Assembly: GCA_947853365.1 (NCBI GenBank)
Contig: CANTWQ010000078.1
Coordinates: forward strand, 1 to 9,199
DNA from: an uncultured Bacilli bacterium
GTDB taxonomy: Bacteria > Bacillota_I > Bacilli_A > RF39 > UBA660
Direction of reading: 5' to 3'
Length of the DNA: 9,199 nucleotides
Part shown: in pieces, positions 1-6,255 of the stretch
Layout: each line of letters begins with the position of its first letter
How positions within the stretch are numbered: the stretch's first letter is position 1
Notes under the pieces: generated by a model
What the model saw: only the letters and a program-made list of their open reading frames with translations
Told to the model about the DNA's origin: nothing
Database searches by the model: none
Made by a program: the position numbers and the translations under genes

Positions 1-513
1 ACGGAAGCATTATCTAAACTGGACGCTGAAGTTGGTAAATATGCTGTTTTGGGAGAACAAGATGATGTCAATATTGTGCGCCCTATTTTAGAAAATAGTG
101 GGTTCAAGATTTTAGATAATTTATATGAGCTCATCTACTATCAGGGATATGAACCAATTCTACTGTTGGGATTGGATCCCAATCGTTCTGATTTTCACAT
201 GACTTTCGCCTATCAGCAACAAGAAAACGCTTCCGATTTATATTCGATTTTACTGTTACATGAACCAGATGTACTTTCGCAAGCACTGACCTATGGAAAG
301 GTCGATTTAGCTCTTGCAGGACATTCTCACAATCATCAAATTCGCCTTCCTTTTTTGGAAGGATTAGAAACAGTGGAAGGTGCTACTACCTATTGGGATA
401 TGGAATATCAAGTACAAAATACACACCTTTTCATTTCTGGTGGCCTTGGTACTACCAATTACCCATTTCGACTGTTTAATCGACCAAGTATTAACTTTTA
501 TCGGTTTCAATAA
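1..513 (+). CDS. Metallophosphoesterase, YkuE-like (5' end missing)
   Basis: The reading frame is open from the first base of the window to TAA at 511-513, so this is the last 170 residues of a calcineurin-like metallophosphoesterase. The family hydrolyses phosphomonoesters or diesters with a two-metal centre; YkuE-type members act at the cell envelope. Visible family marks are LLLHEPDVL (metal-binding His, bases 256-282), GHSHNHQIRLPF (the GHxH metal motif, bases 319-354) and the C-terminal run SGGLGTTNYPFRLFNRP typical of YkuE relatives. The N-terminal DxH and GDxxD motifs lie outside the window. Oddly, the position expected to read GNHD reads GEQDD (bases 52-66), so the bridging Asn and the general-acid His are both replaced. 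The TTG at 49 is not a real start, because homology extends upstream (KYAVLGEQDD). The exact substrate is unknown. The class call is secure; whether it is fully active is uncertain. Confidence 0.88.
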   Translation, partial: TEALSKLDAEVGKYAVLGEQDDVNIVRPILENSGFKILDNLYELIYYQGYEPILLLGLDPNRSDFHMTFAYQQQENASDLYSILLLHEPDVLSQALTYGKVDLALAGHSHNHQIRLPFLEGLETVEGATTYWDMEYQVQNTHLFISGGLGTTNYPFRLFNRPSINFYRFQ

Positions 514-516
514 TTT

Positions 517-573
517 TTACGCCATGGAGTAATATTTTTGGAAAATTTATTAAAAATTACGCCGTGGCGTAAT
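517..573. repeat. Two copies of a 17-bp palindrome-like element, 40 bp apart
   Basis: Bases 517-533 and 557-573 share TTACGCC(A/G)TGG(A/C)GTAAT, matching at 15 of 17 positions. The second copy is a perfect palindrome and forms the terminator stem; the first is imperfect. The left arm of copy one (TTACGCC) can also pair with the right arm of copy two (GGCGTAA), so an alternative longer hairpin is possible. This looks like a local duplication of a terminator, with one copy decaying. Confidence 0.6.
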
Positions 574-846
574 TTTTTTGATAAAGATTCCTTTTTTCTT
601 TTGGTTCGGATCGATCAATTCCATTTGGTATCGTTTTTGATCAATCGTTTGTGATATTGCGGGATATGACTCTTTCGAATGATTACCGCTAAAATATAGG
701 TGGTCCCATAATTCTTCTAATACTTGTTTTGGGATTGTCGTGATCTTTTGTTTGTCTTTACGCTCAATGTATCCCATTTGCGGATTCTCCTCACTATTCC
801 ATATATAATATGGAGAATCATCATCATCTAGAAAAAAATATTTCAT
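550..846 (-). CDS. Uncharacterised 98-residue protein
   Basis: I do not recognise a family. The protein starts MKYFFLDDDD, has an acidic and aromatic N-terminus, a mixed middle (KQKITTIPKQVLEELWDHLYF) and a basic C-terminus (KKKGIFIKKITPRRNF). There is no signal peptide or membrane segment, so it is probably cytosolic. The ATG at 846 is preferred because AGAAAGGAG sits about nine bases upstream. A longer frame from the ATG at 906 would overlap the aminopeptidase gene by 17 bases and lacks a ribosome binding site. It follows the aminopeptidase gene by 43 bases on the same strand and may be co-transcribed with it. Its binding site is buried in a hairpin (850-887), which suggests low or conditional translation. 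Its last codons form a terminator stem. That it is a real gene is likely, from the binding site and codon use; its function is unknown. Confidence 0.65.
   Translation of the reverse strand: MKYFFLDDDDSPYYIWNSEENPQMGYIERKDKQKITTIPKQVLEELWDHLYFSGNHSKESYPAISQTIDQKRYQMELIDPNQKKKGIFIKKITPRRNF
552..579. terminator. Bidirectional intrinsic terminator between converging genes
   Basis: A perfect inverted repeat at 552-577 (AAAAATTACGCC, GT, GGCGTAATTTTT) is followed on the plus strand by a T tract running to 579. It would end the phosphoesterase transcript. Read on the minus strand it also ends in a T run and would end the aminopeptidase/98-residue transcript. It lies inside the last codons of the minus-strand gene, whose C-terminus (TPRRNF) is encoded by the stem. 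Confidence 0.85.
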
Positions 847-849
847 AAC

Positions 850-887
850 AAAAAACTCCTTTCTAAAGTTTATGAAAGGTGTTTTTT
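850..887 (-). terminator. Terminator-like hairpin that also covers the 98-residue gene's RBS
   Basis: On the minus strand AAAAAACACCTTTC pairs with GAAAGGAGTTTTTT: 13 pairs with one A-A mismatch and a 10-base loop. The 3' arm ends in six T, as in an intrinsic terminator for the aminopeptidase mRNA. The same arm holds the Shine-Dalgarno sequence GAAAGGAG of the next gene, whose ATG begins four bases after the hairpin. It could therefore act on transcription, translation or both. Confidence 0.65.
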
Positions 888-889
888 CT

Positions 890-1999
890 TTATACCATTT
901 TGCCATTTAATGGTTGTAAATCTTCGGGAATAAATTTCCCGTCTTTACGAATCAGTTCTTGATCAAAGTAAATTTCTCCCCCACCATACTCGCTTCGTTG
1001 AATTAAAACCATATCCCAGTGAATGCTAGATCGATTTTGATTATCACAATCCTTATAACATCTTCCGGGTGTAAAATGAATGCTGCCAAGTATTTTTTCA
1101 TCGTATAAAATATCGCCCATCGGATTTAAAATTTGGGGGTTAAAACCAAAGGAGAATTCACCAATGTAACGGGCACCTTCATCGGTATCAAAAATCGCAT
1201 TTAATACTTCATCGTCTTCATCACAGGTTGCTTTGATGATTTTGCCATCTTGGAAGGTTAAAGATACGTGATGAAAAATGTTTCCGCGATACGGACTCGG
1301 GGTATTATAAGTAATGGTTCCATTGACACTATGTTTGATTGGGGCAGTATAGATTTCACCATCCGGAATATTTTTATCACCACAACAAGGTATGGCTGGC
1401 ATTCCTTTAATGGAAAAAGTAAGATCCGTTCCGGGAGAGACGATTCGCACTTGATCAGCTTGTTCCATTCGTCTTTTTAATGGGAGCATTTGTTGATACA
1501 TCTGTTGATAATCGACGGTCATGACAGATAATGCATATTCTCGAAATTCTTCGATGGTCATTTTCGCTTTATAACTATCGAGGATCGACGGATAATTTAA
1601 CAATACCCATTTTTTATGGTTGATTCTAATATCATCGGCTTGATATAAGGCATCTCCTAACATTCTTAACATCATACTTGAAGTGTTTTTTTCTTCATAA
1701 TCATTGATTCGATAACGAATGGAAATAAAAGCATCATACATATTGACGATAAACTCTTCTTTCTTTTTTAAGAAAGGTAGCCAAGCCTCGGTCATTTTTC
1801 CTCGCATCTTTGCTTGCAAAATAGGATCTACAATTTCTACGGTTGGAATCGCACCGACGCGACTGATTTCATGGATCAATGCACTGACGAGATCGCGTGG
1901 TTCTAGGGTGTCTACTTTTATCAATACTTTTTCTCCGCTTTTTAATTTTAAAGAATAGACAACAATGGTATTGGCTAATAATTTTATTTTTTCTTCCAC
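890..1999 (-). CDS. M29-family (AmpS/PepS-like) metallo-aminopeptidase
   Basis: This 369-residue protein matches the thermophilic aminopeptidase family M29, cytosolic enzymes that remove N-terminal residues from peptides using two metal ions. The expected ligands appear in the C-terminal half in the family order: E215 (IPDGEIYTAP), E281 (GEFSFGFNP), H308 (GSIHFTPG), H327 and D329 (SSIHWDM), with Y315 nearby as a likely catalytic Tyr. The N-terminal domain (LKSGEKVLIKVD, residues 18-30, then the REISRVGA-like stretch LIHEISRVGA 41-50) is also typical. AmpS-type members are about 410 residues, so this is a somewhat short but intact form. The start is GTG at 1999, with GAGGTG five bases upstream. 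It is divergent from the small Y-rich gene and is followed by the 98-residue gene. The likely role is recycling amino acids from peptides; peptide preference cannot be read from sequence. Confidence 0.92.
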   Translation of the reverse strand: MEEKIKLLANTIVVYSLKLKSGEKVLIKVDTLEPRDLVSALIHEISRVGAIPTVEIVDPILQAKMRGKMTEAWLPFLKKKEEFIVNMYDAFISIRYRINDYEEKNTSSMMLRMLGDALYQADDIRINHKKWVLLNYPSILDSYKAKMTIEEFREYALSVMTVDYQQMYQQMLPLKRRMEQADQVRIVSPGTDLTFSIKGMPAIPCCGDKNIPDGEIYTAPIKHSVNGTITYNTPSPYRGNIFHHVSLTFQDGKIIKATCDEDDEVLNAIFDTDEGARYIGEFSFGFNPQILNPMGDILYDEKILGSIHFTPGRCYKDCDNQNRSSIHWDMVLIQRSEYGGGEIYFDQELIRKDGKFIPEDLQPLNGKMV

Positions 2000-2040
2000 G
2001 TTTGCACCTCATTCTTTTTTTCTTCCTTCATACGATAACA

Positions 2041-2056
2041 TAGAAAGGAGATATTT
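2041..2056 (+). promoter_or_regulatory. Ribosome binding site of the Y-rich small gene
   Basis: AGAAAGGAG at 2042-2050 sits six bases before the ATG at 2057. It shows that the plus strand, not the overlapping minus-strand frame, is coding here. I find no convincing -35/-10 pair in the 57-base divergent gap 2000-2056; promoters for both divergent genes may lie partly inside the opposite gene. Confidence 0.8.
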
Positions 2057-2284
2057 ATGAATTATTATCCATACAATTATAATATGGTGCGATATCCGAG
2101 AAATATACGTGGAAGAAATGGGGAGCGATTTGGAGGTTTTGTAGTTCCTTTTTTACTTGGTGGCATTGCTGGTAGTCTTTGGAATCAAAATCAAAGACCT
2201 TATGGTTACAATTATTATTATGGTTTTCTCTATCCTCCTTATACGTCTTACCCTTTTTATTACCAACCACCGTTCTATCATTAA
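2057..2284 (+). CDS. Tyrosine-rich small protein with a glycine-rich hydrophobic core
   Basis: This 75-residue protein has three parts. A Y/N/R-rich head (about residues 1-24) is followed by a short hydrophobic stretch, RFGGFVVPFLLGGIAGSLW (24-42), and a Y/P-rich tail (43-75). Sixteen of 75 residues are Tyr. The middle could be a short membrane segment, or it could drive assembly. Small proteins of the form Y/P-rich, then GG-x-PFLLGG-x-AG, then Y/P-rich are, as I recall, scattered among Firmicutes without assigned function. The composition resembles some spore-coat or surface-assembly proteins, but that is only an analogy. The start is fixed by a strong ribosome binding site. It is a single-gene unit, divergent from the aminopeptidase and closed by the terminator at 2285. 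Confidence that it is a gene is fair; its function is unknown. Confidence 0.75.
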   Translation: MNYYPYNYNMVRYPRNIRGRNGERFGGFVVPFLLGGIAGSLWNQNQRPYGYNYYYGFLYPPYTSYPFYYQPPFYH

Positions 2285-2320
2285 GAAAACGAGTCTAGTG
2301 ATTAGACTCATTTTCTTTTT
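2285..2320. terminator. Bidirectional terminator between the Y-rich gene and smc
   Basis: GAAAA-C-GAGTCTA pairs with TAGACTC-A-TTTTC around the loop GTGAT: 12 pairs with one C-A mismatch. A T-rich run (TTTTCTTTTT) follows on the plus strand, and an A/T-rich flank gives the reverse orientation. The TAG stop of smc (2295-2297) is part of the stem, and the Y-rich gene's TAA is immediately upstream. Confidence 0.85.
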
Positions 2321-5255
2321 CTACTTCATCTAAGCGAACACTGACGAGTTTAGATACACCGGATTCTTGCATGGTAATTCCATATAGTGTATTTGCATAT
2401 TCCATGGTTTTCTTTTTGTGGGTAATGAGAAGAAACTGTGTTTTTTCTTTATAATGATCCAAATATTTTCCAAATTGATCGACATTTGCTTCATCGAGTG
2501 CAGCTTCCACTTCATCAAAGAGACAGAATGGTACCGTTCTGATATTTAAAATGGCAAACAATAAACTGATGGCGGTCAAAGTTTTTTCTCCTCCGGATAA
2601 CAAGGAAATAGTCGTTAGTTTCTTTCCAGGAGGACTGGCAATGATTTCTACTCCGGTTGTGAGTAGATCATTTGGATCCGTTAATTTCAAAGAGGCACTT
2701 CCTCCACGGAACAATTGGGTAAATACTTGCTTGAATTCTTTTTCTACTTTTTGAAACGTGGCCATGAATTCTTCTTTCATGACATCATCCATTTCTTCGA
2801 TAATTTCTAATAACGTATCTTTGGCTTTTAACAAATCTTCTTTTTGACCATTTAAGAATGTATATCGGGCATCAATTCGTTCATATTCTTCAATCGCCGC
2901 AATATTGACCATTCCCATTTGTTTGATGATGCTACGGAGACTGACAATTTCTCTTTTCGCGTCTTCGGGATCCATTTCTAATACATACTTTTGTTTGGCA
3001 GCCTCAAAACTCATTTCATATTCTTCCGTTAATGTCTGTAAAATATGATCGAGTTCCACATCCAGTTTGGCAACGGATACTTCTTTTTCTTTGATTTCAT
3101 TTTCCAGATTACGTACTTTGCTATTGTTTTCTTTTTCCAAAGCTTCCATTTCATCGAGTGCTTGTTGTAAGCGATTTTCTTCTTTTTGTTTGAAGTCAAT
3201 CTCTTGTATTTTCTTTTCTTTTTCACTTTTTTTATCATAGAATGCTTGAATCACTTTTTCTTCTTCTTTATTTAATGATTGATCCACAACATGCTGTAGC
3301 GTATTCCATTCTTGATTTAGTTCCTGTAACTGTTCCGTGATTGCTACTAATTCTTGTTTTTGCTTGGCGATTTCTTCTTCTAATAGATAAAGGTTCGCGC
3401 GTTGTTGATAAAGTTTTTCTTCTTGTTGTTGGTGGTGTTGTTTTAAGGTTTCTTGTTCTTGTTTTAACTCTGCAATGGTTCCTTTTTCCATTTGTACTTG
3501 GTCTTTTTTCTTAGCGAGTTCTACTTTTTCGCTTACCATGCTTCTAGCTGTTTGTAATGATCCTCCCGTCATACTTCCTCCGACATGGACAATTTCACCA
3601 TCTAAGGTAACGATCCGATAACGGGCATGGATTTTTTTACTCAATTGGGTTGCATGATCGATGTTATCTACTACCAAGACATTTCCTAATTGATTTTGAA
3701 AGATATTACGATAGGTCTCGTCGTATTGAATCAGGTTACTGGCAATATCGATATATCCCTCTTCTTTCATCACGAGGGACATCGTATCGTAATCGATTCC
3801 TTTGGGTTTGATCACATTTAATGGAAAGAAAGTGGCGCGTCCTAAATGTTTTTCTTTTAAATAGGAAATCGCGTTTTTGGCCGTTTGGACATTGTCGACG
3901 ACAATAAACTGTTTACTGGCTCCTAGAGCAACATCGATCGCTTTTACATATGTCTCTTTGACCTCAAACAATGATCCAATCATTTGATGGATCCCTGTCA
4001 ATTTGGGGTTCAACAAAATGGAACGAACAGAATTAGGAACGCCTTGCAATTCATTTAACGACGTTTCTAAAATATGAATTTGATGTTCTAACGACATTTG
4101 TTGTTGTTCATGAAATGTGCGTTCTTTATCGATCGATGTGATTTTGTCTTTCAAGGATTGATAGGCCATCATCTCTTGATTTACTTGATTTCTTGCTCTT
4201 GTCTGTTCTTCTTCTAATTCTTTTAACTTGCTTTCAATGACGGATTGATTGGCTTCCTGTTTTGATTTTTGTTCTGTTAAATACAATAAATTTTCATGCA
4301 CTTGCAAGTCTTCGGCATGGTATTTACTTCGCTCTTGAAATAGTTTTTTCTTACTATTTAATTGCTCTTCTTCTTTGGTTAATGTAAGTAATTCTTGTTG
4401 CAAGGAAGCAAGATCTGCTTCTATTTTTAAAAGATCTGCTTTCAGACGCTCTATTTTGCTATTATTTTGACTATTTACGAGGCCCAGGCGTTTTTCTTTT
4501 AATTCTTCTAGGCGCATCTGATCTTGTTGATACGTATGATTCATCGTTTCAATGCGATAAACCAAATACGAGACTTCATGTTTTTCTAGTTTTTTCTTAC
4601 TTTCTAAGTATTGCTTGGCTTTTTCGCTTTGTTCTTTTAATGGTTCTAATTGTTGTGATAATTCTTGTAAGATGTCTTCCACACGGTTTAAGTTATCATG
4701 GGTACGTTCTAATTTTCGTAGGGCCTCTTCTTTTCGCTTTTTATATTTTAAAACCCCTGCGGCTTCTTCAAAAATACTCCGCCGATCTTGGGGTGAGGAA
4801 GAGAGTATTTTTTGCACTTCTCCTTGGGAAATAATATTAAAACTTTCTTTGCCAATTCCACTATCTAAGAAAAGATCGGTAATGTCTTTTAAGCGACATT
4901 TCTCGCCATTGATAAAATATTCATTTTCTCCCGTTCGATAACAACGACGTTTCACAGAAACTTCGGTATATGGTAAGTTAAGGTAATGATCACGATTATC
5001 GAAGGTTAAGGCAACACTTGCGACATGTAATGGCTTTCTTGTTTTACTGCCCGAGAAAATCACATCACTCATCGTCCCATCGCCACGAAGACTCTTGACA
5101 GATTGTTCTCCTAATACCCATCGAACTGCATCGACCACATTGCTTTTTCCACTTCCGTTTGGTCCAACGATACAAGTAATATTATCATCTAGTGTGATTT
5201 GTAATTTATCGGCAAAAGACTTAAAACCACTCACTTCTATTTCTTTTAAATACAT
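2295..5255 (-). CDS. smc: Chromosome segregation ATPase SMC (short form)
   Basis: SMC is the core ATPase of the bacterial condensin complex with ScpA and ScpB; it loops and compacts DNA. All key parts are present in order: Walker A GPNGSGKS (31-38), R-loop LRGDG (56-60), Q-loop ISQGEV (Q144), first coiled coil (about 170-400), hinge (about 405-570) with paired glycines GG559-560 and GG564-565, second coiled coil (about 575-785), signature LLSGGEKTL (885-893), Walker B CLFDEVEAALD (911-921; D914, E915) and switch His H946. At 986 residues it is about 200 shorter than the usual 1,180-1,190 of Firmicutes. The loss is in the coiled coils, as in mycoplasma P115. The ATG at 5255 has AGGTG eight bases upstream. 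It has its own promoter at 5284-5312. The usual partners rnc and ftsY are not adjacent here. The family call is very secure. Confidence 0.98.
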   Translation of the reverse strand: MYLKEIEVSGFKSFADKLQITLDDNITCIVGPNGSGKSNVVDAVRWVLGEQSVKSLRGDGTMSDVIFSGSKTRKPLHVASVALTFDNRDHYLNLPYTEVSVKRRCYRTGENEYFINGEKCRLKDITDLFLDSGIGKESFNIISQGEVQKILSSSPQDRRSIFEEAAGVLKYKKRKEEALRKLERTHDNLNRVEDILQELSQQLEPLKEQSEKAKQYLESKKKLEKHEVSYLVYRIETMNHTYQQDQMRLEELKEKRLGLVNSQNNSKIERLKADLLKIEADLASLQQELLTLTKEEEQLNSKKKLFQERSKYHAEDLQVHENLLYLTEQKSKQEANQSVIESKLKELEEEQTRARNQVNQEMMAYQSLKDKITSIDKERTFHEQQQMSLEHQIHILETSLNELQGVPNSVRSILLNPKLTGIHQMIGSLFEVKETYVKAIDVALGASKQFIVVDNVQTAKNAISYLKEKHLGRATFFPLNVIKPKGIDYDTMSLVMKEEGYIDIASNLIQYDETYRNIFQNQLGNVLVVDNIDHATQLSKKIHARYRIVTLDGEIVHVGGSMTGGSLQTARSMVSEKVELAKKKDQVQMEKGTIAELKQEQETLKQHHQQQEEKLYQQRANLYLLEEEIAKQKQELVAITEQLQELNQEWNTLQHVVDQSLNKEEEKVIQAFYDKKSEKEKKIQEIDFKQKEENRLQQALDEMEALEKENNSKVRNLENEIKEKEVSVAKLDVELDHILQTLTEEYEMSFEAAKQKYVLEMDPEDAKREIVSLRSIIKQMGMVNIAAIEEYERIDARYTFLNGQKEDLLKAKDTLLEIIEEMDDVMKEEFMATFQKVEKEFKQVFTQLFRGGSASLKLTDPNDLLTTGVEIIASPPGKKLTTISLLSGGEKTLTAISLLFAILNIRTVPFCLFDEVEAALDEANVDQFGKYLDHYKEKTQFLLITHKKKTMEYANTLYGITMQESGVSKLVSVRLDEVEKENESNH

Positions 5256-5283
5256 AACTTAACACCTATCTTCACTAGTTAAA

Positions 5284-5312
5284 ATTATACTATATTGTCT
5301 TTTTTATCGCAA
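5284..5312 (-). promoter_or_regulatory. Sigma-A-type promoter of smc
   Basis: On the minus strand, TTGCGA (5312-5307) lies exactly 17 bases before a perfect TATAAT (5289-5284). The start of transcription would fall near 5277, giving a leader of about 22 bases before the smc ATG. No terminator precedes it after the YlxY-like gene, so smc is probably transcribed both from here and by read-through from upstream. Confidence 0.85.
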
Positions 5313-5329
5313 GATAAATGATGATCTCC

Positions 5330-6193
5330 TTACTTTTCTATCGTTCTATCTTCACTTAAAATTTGACTTAATGTTTCGATTTCGTATCCTTTTTGTTTGA
5401 CATATTGAATGATTGCTCCTAGTTCTTTGACGGTTGTCTGGTTTAACGCCAAATGGTAAAGTGCTCCGTTTTGTAGATGGTTTTTGACGGTTTGATAAGG
5501 ATAACTTCCAGTTTGAAAGGTCGGTTTTACGGTATACATATGATACGTTTTACAAAGCTCTAACAGTTCTTGTCTTTCTCTTGTTGTATAACAATATTTG
5601 GGTTCTTGTTTGGTAATAGACTCTAACATATTGGAAACCCAAATCATCTCTTGATCAGAATAGGCTCCCTCATAGCCATAGTTTTCAATTTGATTGCCAT
5701 TTTTGGCTAATGTTTCGACGAGTTCCATATGATTTTCTACCCATTTACCATCGACAAAGAAAGTAGCACTTACCTCTTTTTCTTTTAATATCTGAAGCAC
5801 TTCTTCGACATAATCTGAACTTTGGGCAGTAAAAAGAAAAGCAATTGCTTTGACGTTTTCATTTCCTTTGATGATATATTTATCATAACTAGTGTTAATC
5901 GATACTTCAGGTAATACATCGCGAAAGACGAGGAGACTTTTATCAAAGTATCCTAATCGTTTCATTTTGCGATAAGATGCCTCTATGTCAATCGTTTGAC
6001 CCGATAATCCCGGAATGATCGTCGTTTCACTACTCTGGGCATTGACAGGAGACACTTCATAGTCTTTGGCAACTTCTTGAATGCTGATATAGATTGGATC
6101 TTTTTGACGTAAAAATTTGGCGGCTTCATTGGTATAATAAAAACTAAAACACGTGAGAAAAAGGACTCCTAGGATATAGAAAGTCTGTTTCAT
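5330..6193 (-). CDS. YlxY-like NodB-fold protein, predicted catalytically inactive
   Basis: This 287-residue protein has an N-terminal signal anchor (residues 4-20, FYILGVLFLTCFSFYY core), a family-specific linker (IIPGLSGQTIDIEASYRKMKRLGYFD, then YDKYIIKGN) and a C-terminal domain aligning with polysaccharide deacetylases (NodB fold, 116-278). The fold markers remain: ATFFVDGKWVENHMELVETLAKNGNQI (143-169) and GYEIETLSQIL (269-279). Every catalytic motif is altered: TFDDG reads LFTAQ (120-124), NHTxxH reads NYGYEG (171-176), the RxPxG site is replaced around RERQ (205-208), and the motif-4 His is absent. It is therefore probably a pseudoenzyme on the outer face of the membrane, perhaps binding glycan or a protein partner. 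Its place directly after pnp matches ylxY in Bacillus subtilis. The ATG at 6193 has AGGGTGAT upstream. A less likely reading is a remote, active enzyme with new ligands. Confidence 0.8.
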   Translation of the reverse strand: MKQTFYILGVLFLTCFSFYYTNEAAKFLRQKDPIYISIQEVAKDYEVSPVNAQSSETTIIPGLSGQTIDIEASYRKMKRLGYFDKSLLVFRDVLPEVSINTSYDKYIIKGNENVKAIAFLFTAQSSDYVEEVLQILKEKEVSATFFVDGKWVENHMELVETLAKNGNQIENYGYEGAYSDQEMIWVSNMLESITKQEPKYCYTTRERQELLELCKTYHMYTVKPTFQTGSYPYQTVKNHLQNGALYHLALNQTTVKELGAIIQYVKQKGYEIETLSQILSEDRTIEK

Positions 6194-6222
6194 AAGATCA
6201 CCCTATTAAAATATATGATTGG

Positions 6223-6240
6223 AATCTTCTTTTAGAAGAA
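6223..6240 (-). other. Small hairpin in the pnp to YlxY-like gene spacer
   Basis: In the 62-base gap 6194-6255 the minus strand contains TCTTCT-AAA-AGAAGA, a six-pair stem with a short loop but no following T tract, so it is not a normal terminator. Nearer the pnp stop, AAAACC (across the last codons) can pair with GGTTTT ahead of TTCTTTTTC, a weak terminator-like shape. Either might lower expression of the downstream gene or protect the pnp 3' end. I see no clear promoter for the YlxY-like gene, so it probably depends on transcription from upstream. Confidence 0.35.
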
Positions 6241-6255
6241 AAAGAAAAAACCTTC

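Noticed and set aside
847..906. Upstream ATG at 906 for the 98-residue protein
   Set aside because: It overlaps the aminopeptidase gene and has no Shine-Dalgarno sequence, while the ATG at 846 has one.
2000..2056. Divergent promoters in the gap between the aminopeptidase and Y-rich genes
   Set aside because: TACGAT (2031-2036) and TTGCAC (2002-2007) resemble promoter boxes but their spacing is about 23 bases, too long for a sigma-A promoter.
2055..2270. A minus-strand open frame overlapping the Y-rich gene
   Set aside because: The plus strand has a strong ribosome binding site and a domain-like layout; the minus frame has neither.
2295..5255. SMC as a truncated or frameshifted pseudogene because of its short length
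   Set aside because: Both ATPase half-sites, the hinge and all nucleotide-binding motifs are present in one frame; only arm length differs.
5313..5331. AAGGAGAT just after the YlxY-like gene, resembling a ribosome binding site for a further small gene
   Set aside because: No ATG, GTG or usable TTG follows at a suitable distance, and the frame from the nearest ATT closes after nine codons.
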